Part shown: piece by piece, positions 26,584 to 35,617 of the stretch
How the letters are laid out: every line of letters begins with the position of its first letter
How positions within the stretch are numbered: position 1 is the first letter of the stretch
Source: UBA6623 sp965226435
GTDB taxonomy: Bacteria > Acidobacteriota > Terriglobia > Bryobacterales > UBA6623
Assembly: GCA_965226435.1 (NCBI GenBank)
Contig: CBDDCY010000013.1
Span: forward strand, 1,054,001-1,118,000
DNA length: 64,000 nucleotides
Direction of reading: 5' to 3'
The notes under the pieces: generated by a model
Databases searched by the model: none
Told to the model about the DNA's origin: nothing
What the model saw: the letters and a program-made list of their open reading frames with translations, nothing else
Translations under genes and position numbers: made by a program

Positions 26584-27399
26584 ATGTGGCCTTCGCGGTT
26601 GCCCCGCCGATGGATATTCGCCTTGTCGACGCTGCTCGTCGCGGCGGCGCTGCTTTCGGCTCAAGGCACCTATCGAGGCATGCCGTTGTTGGGACCCGGG
26701 GTTGCTTTCGTCCCAGAGCCCGAAGACGGCGAAGTGCCGGGCGAGTTTTCCTTCGTGCGGCTGGCCTATAGCGACCCCTACGGCGCCAGTGCCATGGGCG
26801 AACGTCCATGGATGATCGACTCCCCGGCCGCCGAACGGCACTTCTTGCAGGGGCTGAAAAGGCTGTCTAACGTCGACTGCCGGTCGATGGAAGTCTATCA
26901 CCGCGCCGAGGATGAAGAGTTCTTCGACTACCCTTGGCTCTACGTCGTCGAACCGGGACATTGGGAGCTCGCGGACGAAGAGGCAGCGCGCATTCGAGAG
27001 TATCTGCTGCGCGGCGGCTTCATGATCTTCGACGATTTTCACGGCACCTACGAGTGGGCCCGGTTTCTCCAAGGAATTCGTAAGATATTTCCCGATCGCC
27101 CGGTGCTCGACGTCGACCCGAGCCACGAAATCTTCCACACCGTCTACGATCTGGAACCGCGGGAGCAGATCCCCGGAGTGCAAGTGCTCTACACCGGCCG
27201 CACTTACGAGAAAGACGGTCTGACGCCGCACTGGCGAGGGATCCACGACGACGACGGCCGACTGATGGCGCTCATCAATTTCAACATGGATCTCGGCGAT
27301 GCCTGGGAACATGCCGACTGGCCCGAGTACGCCGAGCGGTATACCGCGATGGCCTACCGGCTCGGGATCAACTACATCGTGTATGCGATGACCCACTAG
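26584..27399 (+). CDS. DUF4159 domain protein, secreted
   Basis: A 271-residue protein with an N-terminal hydrophobic leader (WIFALSTLLVAAALLSAQG) and a DUF4159 domain filling the rest (FSFVRLAYSDPYG, YPWLYVVEPGHWEL, LRGGFMIFDDFHG, INFNMDLGDAWEHADWPEY). DUF4159 proteins have a glutamine-amidotransferase-like fold and usually stand with MoxR ATPases, DUF58 and von Willebrand proteins; here those partners are missing. The ATG at 26584 opens directly into the leader. It is divergent from the export permease, with 179 bp between the two starts. Confidence 0.85.
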   Translation: MWPSRLPRRWIFALSTLLVAAALLSAQGTYRGMPLLGPGVAFVPEPEDGEVPGEFSFVRLAYSDPYGASAMGERPWMIDSPAAERHFLQGLKRLSNVDCRSMEVYHRAEDEEFFDYPWLYVVEPGHWELADEEAARIREYLLRGGFMIFDDFHGTYEWARFLQGIRKIFPDRPVLDVDPSHEIFHTVYDLEPREQIPGVQVLYTGRTYEKDGLTPHWRGIHDDDGRLMALINFNMDLGDAWEHADWPEYAERYTAMAYRLGINYIVYAMTH

Positions 27400-27413
27400 C
27401 CCGACAACCCGAG

Positions 27414-29435
27414 CTAGTCGCCCGCGGGAATCGCCGGTTCCGGCTGGGCGGCCAGAAGGGCCCAGCGATCGAGGGTGGCTTTGAGGGCGGCGGGTTGCAC
27501 CGGCTTGGCCAGGTAATCGTCCATGCCCGCGTCAAGACAGCGTTCGCGGTCACCGACCATGGCGTTCGCGGTCATGGCGATGATGCTGGTGCGACGCCGG
27601 TCTCCTTCGAGGCGGCGTATTTCCGCCGTGGCTTGATAGCCGTCCATCTCCGGCATCTGGCAGTCCATGAGCACAATGTCGTAGTCACGATTCCGTATGC
27701 GCTCAACGGCGTCGAAGCCGTTTTCGACGACATCCGCTGAATAGCCTAGTTTGGCGAGCAATCGCACCGCCAACTTTTGATTCACGGCGTTGTCTTCCGC
27801 CAACAGAACGCGGCATTGGAGGCGCGTTTGCTCGGAAATCTTTGAGCTTGCGTGTTCCGCGGCTTTCAAGGGGCCGGGATCCGCCGAGTCCAGCGCTCTG
27901 CACACGGCCTCGGCCAACCTGGTCGCCAAAACAGGCTTCGGCAGCACGACTCGCACGCCCGCAAGACGTACGGCCGCCGAATCGGGCCGCTGAGCAAATG
28001 GGCATATCGTGACGACCCGAGTTTCGCGGAGGATTGAGTCGTCGTGGATTCTCATGGCCAAATCCATGCCGTCCATGTCGGGCAGCTTGGAAGCAGCCAA
28101 AATCAGATGATACGGTGAACCTAGTTCGACTTGGCGATAAAGCGCCGTAAGCGCCTCTTGGCCGCCGGAAGCCAAAGACGTTCTCACGCCCCAGCCTTTG
28201 AGGTAGTACTCCAACAGCCTCGTGTTGGTAGGGCTCGGGTCGACGATTAGAGCCTTTTTGTTGGCCGGAATCCGCTGCGCGGCATCGTCTTGCTTCGAAG
28301 CCTCCACGGAGGGCAAGTCAAGAGAAAATTCGAAGGTTGAGCCACTTCCCAACGAGCTCTCCACGCCGATGCGCCCACCCATCGCTTCGACCAATTCCTT
28401 GCAGATCGCCAGCCCCAAGCCCGTCCCGCCGAACTTGCGCGTGGTCGTGCCGTCGGCTTGCACGAAGGGCTCGAACAACCCGGCTTGGGCTTCCGGCGTA
28501 ATCCCGATACCGGTATCCCGGACCGAGAACCGCAATCGGCCCGCCGCCGAGCCCTGCGTCACCGTCTCCACGCGCACGCCGACGGTGCCGCGGTCGGTGA
28601 ACTTGACGGCGTTACCCGCCAGGTTCAGCAAGACCTGCCGCAGCCGGGCGGGGTCGCCGCGCACCGTTCGGGGCGTGTCGCGGTCCATGAAGATAACCAG
28701 CTCGATTCCTTTCGATTCCGCCCGCTCCGCCAGCACTTCCACCACCGACCCCGTCGTTTGGTATAGGTCGAACGGAATGGATTCGAGAGTCAGCTTGCCG
28801 GCTTCGATCTTCGAGAAATCAAGCGTGTCATTGATGATGTTCAGCAGCGACTCGGCGCACAGGCTGACGGTCTGGGCGTATTCGGTCTGCTCGGAATCCA
28901 AATCCGTGCCGAGCAACAGGTCGGCCATTCCCACGATGCCGTTCATCGGAGTGCGCATTTCGTGGCTCATCGTCGCCAAGAATTGACTCTTGAGACGAGT
29001 CGACTCCAGTGCCTGGTCGCGTGTCGCCGCCAGCTCATGCTCGGCCCGGACGCGCTCGATCGCGTAGCGCACCGTGCGCGCCAATATGTCGCTATTGACG
29101 TGTTTCTTGACGAGGTAGTCCTGGGCGCCCTGCTTGATGAGCTCCAAGCTCATTTTCTCGTCTTCAATGCTCGTAAGCAGAACGACGGGAACGCCGCTGC
29201 CCTGGTCCCGCAACCGCAGAAAAGTGTCGGCCCCATCGCTATCGGGGAGCATCAAATCGAGCAAGACGCACGAAATGTCGGGGTTGCCCGCGAGCGCTTC
29301 GATTCCCTCTTGGAGTGTCTTAGCCGTCAGGACGTCGATGTTCTCGACGAAAGCCTCGTTGAGGAATCCCTGCATGGCGTGACGAAACGTCATGCTGTCT
29401 TCAATAAGAAGAATCCGAATCGGATCGTCGCTCAT
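27414..29435 (-). CDS. Hybrid sensor histidine kinase, REC-HisKA-HATPase-REC(degenerate)-REC
   Basis: A 673-residue cytoplasmic kinase without membrane segments. Domain order: an N-terminal receiver (LLIEDS, CVLLDLMLPDSDG), HisKA (MSHEMRTPMNG, phospho-His), HATPase (NLAGNAVKFTD, DTGIGI, GGTGLGLAI), a second receiver-like domain in which the phospho-acceptor Asp is Ala (LILAASKLPDMDG), and a third intact receiver (IVLMDCQMPEMDG, and TANAM). The N-terminal receiver implies input from another kinase, so it acts within a phosphorelay. No partner response regulator is adjacent. The ATG at 29435 (MSDDPIRILL) fits a receiver start. Confidence 0.92.
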   Translation of the reverse strand: MSDDPIRILLIEDSMTFRHAMQGFLNEAFVENIDVLTAKTLQEGIEALAGNPDISCVLLDLMLPDSDGADTFLRLRDQGSGVPVVLLTSIEDEKMSLELIKQGAQDYLVKKHVNSDILARTVRYAIERVRAEHELAATRDQALESTRLKSQFLATMSHEMRTPMNGIVGMADLLLGTDLDSEQTEYAQTVSLCAESLLNIINDTLDFSKIEAGKLTLESIPFDLYQTTGSVVEVLAERAESKGIELVIFMDRDTPRTVRGDPARLRQVLLNLAGNAVKFTDRGTVGVRVETVTQGSAAGRLRFSVRDTGIGITPEAQAGLFEPFVQADGTTTRKFGGTGLGLAICKELVEAMGGRIGVESSLGSGSTFEFSLDLPSVEASKQDDAAQRIPANKKALIVDPSPTNTRLLEYYLKGWGVRTSLASGGQEALTALYRQVELGSPYHLILAASKLPDMDGMDLAMRIHDDSILRETRVVTICPFAQRPDSAAVRLAGVRVVLPKPVLATRLAEAVCRALDSADPGPLKAAEHASSKISEQTRLQCRVLLAEDNAVNQKLAVRLLAKLGYSADVVENGFDAVERIRNRDYDIVLMDCQMPEMDGYQATAEIRRLEGDRRRTSIIAMTANAMVGDRERCLDAGMDDYLAKPVQPAALKATLDRWALLAAQPEPAIPAGD

Positions 29436-29598
29436 CGTGCGGTTGTCAGGCCGGTCTCGCATCGAGACGGGTCGTGTCCCTCTAAGTACTGGTATCGACA
29501 GTTTTCGCCCATTTCTGACGCGGAGTCGCAGTTTCCCGGTTTGCGGTTGCCGAAACCCTATCGCGGGTTTTGAGGGTCAGATGGTGAGAACGGCGGAT

Positions 29599-30705
29599 TT
29601 AGGTCGCCTGAAGAGTCTGCAAGATCCCCCGGATATAGCCAAAGCCGTAGGCGAAAGCTTGCCGGCCCTGGGAATCGTCGGAGTGTCGCGGCATGTGATC
29701 GGGCATCAGCATGTAGGGGTAGTCGATCTCCCAGAGCGTCTTGGCGACGTCGACCATATTCATGTCGCCCTCGTCGGGATAGACCTCCTGAAAATCATCG
29801 CGGCGGCCGCGAATATTCCGGAAGTGGATGTTGAATATTTTGTTCCGCCCGCCCAACTCTCGGATCACGTCGTGAATCTGGGTCGCCGGGTCCTGAAGCA
29901 TCTCGGCGGTCGTGCCCAGGCATAGATTCAGCCCGTGATAGGGGCTTTCCTTGATCGCAACGAAACGTTGTAAGCCGGCGGGCGTTCCCAACACTCGCGG
30001 AACGCCTTGGTAGCCCTCCGGCGGCACGCCCGGGTCATGAGGGTGGCAGGCCGCGCGAATCTTGAACTCGTTGCAGACCGGGATGACCTTCTCGAGGAAA
30101 TACGTAATACGCTCCCAGCACTCGTCTTCCAAGAGCCGACCGGCGCGGGTCAGCGGCGGGTCAGGATTTGCATCGGCTAACTTCCAGGTGCTGTAGCTCG
30201 AACCGCCTCGCCCCGGCGTTCGCTCGGTGCGCGGCACGCCGAGCAGGCTCATGTTGTATTTGAAGGCGGGGACTCCGGCTTTCGCGCAGGCTTCGATCAT
30301 CTTGTGGATGTGGTCGATATCCCGCTCGCGTTCTGGGTCGTCGGCCAGCATGATCGCGCCGCGCTTTTCGCGATCGATATGGCTGGAAGCCAGAAACGGC
30401 AACGCGACCATGGGCAACTTGACGCCGTGCTTCTCGCACAGTTCGCGCGTTTGCGCGACGTCGTCGGGAGTCCAATAGCCGCGATCGCCAGGGTCGGGCG
30501 GATAGCCGCAGCAGTGATTGACGCCGTGGCGCTTGAAGAATTGGAGCAGTTCGGGGGAGGTCGGACCGCGCTGGGTTCCGACGTGCATGCGAAGCGGTTT
30601 CGGTTCGGCGCGCGGTTGGTCGGCGGCCGTGTCGGGGTCGGCGGAACATGACATGGCCAGGCCGGCCGAGCCGGTCGCGGTTACCAGAAAACTACGGCGT
30701 TGCAT
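29599..30705 (-). CDS. Tat-exported TIM-barrel protein, mannonate-dehydratase-like
   Basis: A 368-residue protein with a twin-arginine-type leader (MQRRSFLVTATGSAGLAMSC). The mature part looks like a xylose-isomerase-like TIM barrel nearest to mannonate dehydratase (UxuA): CHPHDPGVPPEGYQGVPRV and FNIHFRNIRGRRDDFQE, with acidic and His residues for a metal. UxuA itself is cytoplasmic and makes 2-keto-3-deoxygluconate, so export suggests a different substrate or a divergent role. The ATG at 30703-30705 is chosen because it begins the leader. It stands alone on the minus strand; a short inverted repeat at 29558-29573 (AAACCC/GGGTTT) lies after it. Confidence 0.8.
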   Translation of the reverse strand: MQRRSFLVTATGSAGLAMSCSADPDTAADQPRAEPKPLRMHVGTQRGPTSPELLQFFKRHGVNHCCGYPPDPGDRGYWTPDDVAQTRELCEKHGVKLPMVALPFLASSHIDREKRGAIMLADDPERERDIDHIHKMIEACAKAGVPAFKYNMSLLGVPRTERTPGRGGSSYSTWKLADANPDPPLTRAGRLLEDECWERITYFLEKVIPVCNEFKIRAACHPHDPGVPPEGYQGVPRVLGTPAGLQRFVAIKESPYHGLNLCLGTTAEMLQDPATQIHDVIRELGGRNKIFNIHFRNIRGRRDDFQEVYPDEGDMNMVDVAKTLWEIDYPYMLMPDHMPRHSDDSQGRQAFAYGFGYIRGILQTLQAT

Positions 30706-30773
30706 GGCCTCTCTTCTACCACATCGCCGCTCGGTGGGACAGGGTCCGGCCTGTGCGGCAATCAACGCGTCTT

Positions 30774-30807
30774 GGGGCGGGGCGGGCAACAGCCCGCCCG
30801 CCCCGCC
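30774..30807. other. Strong GC-only hairpin between two genes
   Basis: The run GGGGCGGGGCGGGC (30774-30787), a loop AACA and GCCCGCCCGCCCCGCC form a near-perfect GC stem with a small bulge. It lies just after the stop of the 175-residue secreted protein gene and before the next start on the same strand. There is no T run, so it is not a classic terminator; it may protect mRNA ends or act with Rho. Confidence 0.35.
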
Positions 30808-30832
30808 GATTGGTGTTGGCTCCTTGAAAATC

Positions 30833-31360
30833 TCAGCGAAGGTCGTATCTCATCAGCATATAGACGGACGTCGTTGCAGTAACATCAATCCGCATTCGGC
30901 TGATGTTGACGTCCTCCCAGTTCACTAATGATGGAGTTACAAAGATCACGTACATTCCCGGAGGGCCTCCAACCAGGGTGCTGGTGTCTTCGAAGCACGA
31001 GGGACAAGTCCCGACCGATGGGATGGAAAACGGAATCCCGAAGCGCCACTCAAAATCGAAATCGCCCGAGACGAGACCGGTTACCGGTGTGCCATTGGGT
31101 GCGATAAGGCTTAGCGTGAGGCGAATCGGATTCGTGTTCCCCGGTGCGGCCGCGTCCGAGGAACCGAGATCTTGACAGGGGACGTGCGCGGGTGAATGTA
31201 GGCAAACATCCGTATCCACAACCGCCTCGATGATCGAGCCGGTCAGAATCGTGGCACCGAAAGCACCTGGCGCTCCTGCAAATAGACCGATCGCTAAGGC
31301 GGCAAGACTTGCGTATCGTGTTCCGGATCGTGAACAACTACCTGAGATCATGCGCAACAT
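30833..31360 (-). CDS. Secreted protein of unknown function
   Basis: A 175-residue protein with a signal peptide (YASLAALAIGLFAGAPGAFGA, probable cleavage after FGA). The mature part is beta-rich with two cysteine pairs (DVCLHSPAHVPCQDLG and GTCPSCFEDTS) that may form disulfides, and ends in YMLMRYDLR. The start is firm: AAAGGAGA precedes the ATG at 31360 by about six bases. No family is recognised and the neighbours do not suggest a role. Confidence 0.65.
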   Translation of the reverse strand: MLRMISGSCSRSGTRYASLAALAIGLFAGAPGAFGATILTGSIIEAVVDTDVCLHSPAHVPCQDLGSSDAAAPGNTNPIRLTLSLIAPNGTPVTGLVSGDFDFEWRFGIPFSIPSVGTCPSCFEDTSTLVGGPPGMYVIFVTPSLVNWEDVNISRMRIDVTATTSVYMLMRYDLR

Positions 31361-31779
31361 AGTTAATCTCCTTTCGGTTCATGAGATGTGCGCCGCGAGT
31401 CCGGCGACCCGCCAGGGGGCTGATGACACCTGAGGTCAGGTGGGCAACGGGCAACTCGGGATCGAGTATCTAATCGGACTCGGCCGAAATTACCCCATAG
31501 CGCCGGCGCGACCCCAGTATACGGGCGGCTCTTACGTTGATTGAAGCCATTATTTTCGGGGACCGCGATGGAGCCGGCCCCTTCGCGCCTTGCGACTTTC
31601 AGTCGGGGAATGCGGGTTGGGTACGGTCGCCGCCCTGAGCGGCCGCGTCGGGATCATCACCCTCGGGCGTTCGCCGAGGCTTCATCACATACCACTCCCT
31701 CACGGTCGTGGCTCGGTTTGTGAGGCGGTCGCCGCTCGGATTGGGGTACGGCGCGCGGCACGGCGGCTCGGTTTCGAGG
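31361..31779. other. Intergenic stretch carrying a diverged R3 repeat
   Basis: No convincing gene in 419 bp. The right part holds a 41-bp R3-like unit (31682-31722) and a short related piece (GGCTCGGTTTCGAGGC) running into the 3' end of the kinase gene. The left part probably contains the promoter of the secreted protein. Confidence 0.5.
31682..31722 (+). repeat. Dispersed repeat R3, diverged copy
   Basis: Reads CATACC and GGCTCGGTTTG at the same spacing as the R3 units at 63319-63359 and 63520-63560, but with CACTCCCTCACGGTCGT in place of the middle. It follows the general pattern of a short dispersed unit rather than a gene. Confidence 0.55.
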
Positions 31780-34212
31780 CTACTCGAGGTTCAGCCTGTG
31801 TAACAGGTCTTGGTAGCGCGGGTCGGAAGAGACGGCAATCGAGAGATTCTCGGCGGGCCAGGACTTAGCGTAGGCCAGCCAGCCGTCGCGCTCTTCGACC
31901 GCTTGATCGATCCACTTCCAAGATTCTTCGGTTTCACCGACGCCGTTTAGCGCAACGGATATGGCGAGAGCGGACACGTAGCGCTGCTTGCGCTGCTCGA
32001 TTAGGTCACGAATCATTTCACGCGCGCGGCCCTCCTGCCCCAAGCGGCCATAGGCCCGGGCGAGCAGCCCCTGAAAATACGCGGATTCAGTCATCAGAGG
32101 AGCGCCTGTTTCGAAGGCACTCGCTGCTTCTTCCAGTTCACCGGTAAGGATTTGAACGAGTCCCAGTTGCAGGTAACCGCCCGGGGAGTCGGGGTGGATC
32201 TCGATCAACTCTCGTGCCGCTCGCTTTGCCTCCTCGTGGCGGCCCGCCAAACGCAATGCATTGCCCAAACCAAACCGCGGTGTCGACGCCGTCGGGTCGA
32301 GAGCAACCGCGCGCTCGGCGGCCGTCAGGGCTTCCCGAACGCGGTTTTGAGCGATCAAGTATTGTCCATAGCCGTAATGGACCGTCGCATCTCCCGGCGC
32401 CAGTTCGATCACGCGACGCCAAACCTTCTCCGCCGCTTCCCAATCCCATTCATACATGCCGAGCACCCAAGCCAGCTGGACCTGACTTGGCACGTGATCC
32501 GGATCGACCTCCAAAGCCCGCAACGCGAGTTTCTTGGCGACCGGCAAGGTTTCCCGCGGAGGAGCGATCGCGCGTAATCCCAGGTTCGCGTAGGTGGCCG
32601 CCAGACCCGCATAGGCGTCAACGTAGTTTGGGTCTTTTTCGATCGCCTGCTCGAACGCCTCGATCGCTTTCCTGAAACTGTCCCGACCATACTTCTCGGA
32701 CTGTTGTTTGCCGACCAAGTAGAAGTGATAGGCTTCCTCGTTCTCGGTGCCCCGCTCAACCATCGGCTCGTCGGATTCGACCATAAGTTCGACCTTGAGA
32801 TTCTCGACAATGGCGCGCGCGACTTGGTCTTGGATGTCAAAGGCATCCATCATCTTCATGTCTTCGAATTGTCCCGACCAGAGTTGAAAGCCGTCGTCGA
32901 CATTGATGAGTTGGGCGGTGATGCGAGTGCGCCCGTCGGCCATGCGGACGGTACCCTCGAGCACGGAATCGACCGAGAGCATTTCGCCTATTTCTCCGAT
33001 ATCGAGGCCGCGGTCCTTGAGCCGGAAGACCGAGCTGCGGCCGATGACGCGCAGGCCGCGAACGCGGCCGAGCGAGTTGATCAACTCGTCCGTCATGCCG
33101 TCGCTGAAATAGTCGCTGTCGGGGTTGCCGCTGATGTTGACAAAGGGCATGACGGCGACCGAGGGGAGGTCGCGCATGCCCGCGGGCATGGCCATTTTGC
33201 TCTTGCCGGATTCGGGGGGGGGCGCGTTGGGGGCGCGAGTGAACCAAGCCGCCAAGGCAATGGCAACGACGCACGCGCCGGCTAGGACGAGGCGGCCGGT
33301 CCGGCGGCCGGGGATTGTTCCGGAACGGGCTTTTTGAGAGGCGGTCGCTATAGGTTGGCCGGCATCGGCCGGCGAAGCGGTCGCCGCCGAAGAGCTGAAC
33401 GCTGCTTTTGCGGCTTGTAGGTCGGCGATCAACTCACCCAGACCCTGATAGCGCTCATCGGGTTTCTTGGCCAACACCTTTTCGATGACGACCTCGATGT
33501 CGTCGGGCACGTTCGGGCGGGTTTTCCTGAGCGGCTCGGGGGCTTCGTAGACAATCGAATACTGAATCGCCTGCTCGTATTCGCCTCGAAAAGGTAATGC
33601 GCCGGCGAGCATTTCATAGAACACCACGCCCAGCGCCCAAATGTCCGTCCGCCGGTCGACCGTTTCGCCGCCCATCTGCTCTGGCGACATATAGGCCGAG
33701 GTCCCCACGGTTGAGCCTTCGCGCGTCAGCTTCGCCTTCGACGATGCCAGTTGGGCCAAGCCGAAATCCATCACCACGGCACGGCCTTGTGACGTGACCA
33801 TGATGTTGGCCGGCTTGACGTCGCGGTGGACGGTTCCGTTGTTGTGCGCTTCCAGGAGGCCCTGGGCGGTCTGGGTGGCTAGGTCCAGGGCGCGGGCAAT
33901 GGGTAGGGGGCCTTCCGCAATCTCGTCGGCCAACTCGCGGCCGTCGATATAGGCCATGACGATGAAGGTTTGTCCCTCTTCCTCGTCGATTTCGTGAACG
34001 GTGCAGATATTGGGGTGTTGCAGCGCCGCCGCCGCGCGGGCTTCGCGCAAGAAACGCTCCGTGGCTTCGGGATCGCCCAACGCACGCGCGGGAAGGAATT
34101 TCAGCGCCACCGGGCGCTGGAGCTTGAGGTCCTCGGCCTTATAGACCACACCCATCCCGCCTTCCCCGAGTTTTTCGAGGATTTTGTAGTGGGAAATGGT
34201 CCGGCCGATCAT
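31780..34212 (-). CDS. Ser/Thr protein kinase with TolB-like and TPR domains
   Basis: An 810-residue membrane-anchored kinase. Residues 9-270 form a Hanks-type kinase: glycine loop GEGGMGVVY, catalytic HRDVKPANI, DFGLAQL and the activation segment GTSAYMSPEQ. One membrane helix lies near residue 315 (LVLAGACVVAIALAAWF). Outside the membrane is a TolB/FlgO-like domain (VAVMPFVNISGNPDSDYFSDG) and then about eight TPR repeats to the end. This layout is very common in acidobacteria and suggests an external protein sensor coupled to internal phosphorylation. It starts at an ATG. The 3' end touches an R3 fragment. Confidence 0.95.
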   Translation of the reverse strand: MIGRTISHYKILEKLGEGGMGVVYKAEDLKLQRPVALKFLPARALGDPEATERFLREARAAAALQHPNICTVHEIDEEEGQTFIVMAYIDGRELADEIAEGPLPIARALDLATQTAQGLLEAHNNGTVHRDVKPANIMVTSQGRAVVMDFGLAQLASSKAKLTREGSTVGTSAYMSPEQMGGETVDRRTDIWALGVVFYEMLAGALPFRGEYEQAIQYSIVYEAPEPLRKTRPNVPDDIEVVIEKVLAKKPDERYQGLGELIADLQAAKAAFSSSAATASPADAGQPIATASQKARSGTIPGRRTGRLVLAGACVVAIALAAWFTRAPNAPPPESGKSKMAMPAGMRDLPSVAVMPFVNISGNPDSDYFSDGMTDELINSLGRVRGLRVIGRSSVFRLKDRGLDIGEIGEMLSVDSVLEGTVRMADGRTRITAQLINVDDGFQLWSGQFEDMKMMDAFDIQDQVARAIVENLKVELMVESDEPMVERGTENEEAYHFYLVGKQQSEKYGRDSFRKAIEAFEQAIEKDPNYVDAYAGLAATYANLGLRAIAPPRETLPVAKKLALRALEVDPDHVPSQVQLAWVLGMYEWDWEAAEKVWRRVIELAPGDATVHYGYGQYLIAQNRVREALTAAERAVALDPTASTPRFGLGNALRLAGRHEEAKRAARELIEIHPDSPGGYLQLGLVQILTGELEEAASAFETGAPLMTESAYFQGLLARAYGRLGQEGRAREMIRDLIEQRKQRYVSALAISVALNGVGETEESWKWIDQAVEERDGWLAYAKSWPAENLSIAVSSDPRYQDLLHRLNLE

Positions 34213-34252
34213 TGGTCGTGGCTACAGCCCTATCTCGCCGTCCGCCTCGATG

Positions 34253-34412
34253 GCAAATACCTTGAGCCGCGTAGCGGCGGCGGGAGCCTAGCCCAGGATG
34301 GAGCCAAAGCCGGAATCCTGGGTAGATCCCCACCAGGGGACGAGCCCTGAAGGGGCGGCGGGGACGCCGTTGCCCCCTTTCTAATGGCGGTATCTTGAAT
34401 CCGCGGATTCAT
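34253..34412. repeat. Dispersed structured repeat R2, full copy 1
   Basis: About 160 bp aligning with 37554-37714 over its whole length: both begin GCAAAT, continue with CTTGAGCCGCG and GCGGCGG, then AGCCCAGG...TGGAGCC...CCTGGGTA (a hairpin), GAGCCCTGAAGGGGCGGC, and end in the perfect 16-base palindrome TGAATCCGCGGATTCA (34396-34411). It sits directly upstream of the kinase gene and could carry or disturb its promoter. Confidence 0.8.
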
Positions 34413-34462
34413 CGAAACAGATTTTCCCTTCTCTCGCGTAATCGGATCTACACGCCGGGCTC

Positions 34463-35044
34463 CTAGAGAATAACAAAAGCCTCTTCCGCGAGAACCTCGG
34501 CCCGCGCTGCCTGAAACGACCTCTTCCCAAGGCCAACGGGCCAGCGGCCCAAACGAAAGATTTCGAGCTTCGGTTGAAATGGGTTTTCATGATTCTCGGC
34601 GGAACCCGCCGCCAACGCCCAGACGATCGCCTGGGAGGCCGTCCACAAGGCAGCGCCGGCGGCGACTCGGGCAAGCTCTTCATCTTCGACCCGCGGCCGA
34701 ACGCTCTCATACCCCACAATGCTCAGCCGGTTCAGCAGCTCGTGAAGCTGATCCTCTCGACCGGCCGCCCGGACGCGCGTCAACGCCTCGTCACGCAGCT
34801 CTTGTTCCCGTCGCCACAGCCGCTGCTCCTGCCGCAGATCCGCCGCCGCGGCCCCGGCTTGTTCCCAGCTTTTCGCCCACCGACATTCCGCCTCCGCGAG
34901 GCCCAAGCCCGCGAGATAGACCCCGGCCCAACGAGTGGCGTCGTCGCGCCCGTCTTGGGCCCCAACCGTGGAAAACCACGGAGTCTCGGCGACCAGGGCC
35001 GGTATTTTCCTTGCTTGTGCGAATGCTTGGTCCGATTGCAACAT
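34463..35044 (-). CDS. Hypothetical helical protein
   Basis: A 193-residue protein from the ATG at 35044 (MLQSDQAFAQARKIP); the frame is open further to 35095 but the extra residues look unstructured. It is rich in Ala, Glu, Arg and Leu, with long predicted helices (AAAADLRQEQRLWRREQEL) and a hydrophobic stretch AAGAALWTASQAIVWALAAG near the middle that may be buried or membrane-associated. No family is recognised. The amino-acid balance favours this strand over the overlapping + frame. It is divergent from the cysteine-rich gene. Confidence 0.5.
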   Translation of the reverse strand: MLQSDQAFAQARKIPALVAETPWFSTVGAQDGRDDATRWAGVYLAGLGLAEAECRWAKSWEQAGAAAADLRQEQRLWRREQELRDEALTRVRAAGREDQLHELLNRLSIVGYESVRPRVEDEELARVAAGAALWTASQAIVWALAAGSAENHENPFQPKLEIFRLGRWPVGLGKRSFQAARAEVLAEEAFVIL

Positions 35045-35135
35045 GGGTTGAGGGCTTCGCGGGGGTCGGGACAAGGAGTTCACCCGACTAAACACGTTAT
35101 TCTAAGTCTAAGTTTCCATCAAAGGAGCCAATGGA

Positions 35136-35600
35136 ATGATTCAAATCACCCGACCCGCCTGGATTCTTGTTGGCCTGCTTGCCGTAGTCGGGTCGTTGAC
35201 TGTAAGCGTATCGGCCACCAAGGACGCTATTGTCTTTGACGACGCGAAAGCACAGACGCGGCAATTCATGGAATGGGAGAGGATGATCCGCCTCACCCCC
35301 GAACAAGAGGCCGTCAAGAAAGACGCCTTGACCCGAATGCCGGCTCCGTGTTGCGACGACAACAGTGCCTACACTTGCTGCTGTCCCTGCAACGTTTCGC
35401 GGACGATCTGGGGTTTGTCGAACTATCTGATCGCGAAGCAGGGCGCCGACGCCAATATCGTCGAAAAAAGGGTCAACGAGTGGATCACCTTTGTGAACCC
35501 CAACGGCTACAGCGGCAAGACCTGCTACACGCGAGGCTGTTCGCGGGCCTTCAAGCGGGACGGTTGCGGCGGAATGCGACGGGACAACGTCGTCTTCTAA
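35136..35600 (+). CDS. Secreted cysteine-rich protein with a CCCPC motif
   Basis: A 154-residue protein with a signal peptide (WILVGLLAVVGSLTVSVSA). The mature part holds at least nine cysteines: PAPCCDDN, then YTCCCPCNVSRTIWGLSNYL, then GKTCYTRGCSRAFKRDGCGG. The regular spacing suggests a metal or cofactor site, or several disulfides, in the periplasm. From memory similar CCCPCN proteins occur in acidobacteria without known function. AAAGGAG lies before the ATG. A sugar isomerase follows after 17 bp and an epimerase after that, so the three may share a transcript. Confidence 0.75.
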   Translation: MIQITRPAWILVGLLAVVGSLTVSVSATKDAIVFDDAKAQTRQFMEWERMIRLTPEQEAVKKDALTRMPAPCCDDNSAYTCCCPCNVSRTIWGLSNYLIAKQGADANIVEKRVNEWITFVNPNGYSGKTCYTRGCSRAFKRDGCGGMRRDNVVF

Positions 35601-35617
35601 TGCACTATTAACGCGCC

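Noticed and set aside
34574..35239. + strand frame of 221 codons opposite the hypothetical helical protein
   Set aside because: Composition rich in Arg, Pro and Gly, overlap with the start of the cysteine-rich gene, and no ribosome binding site.
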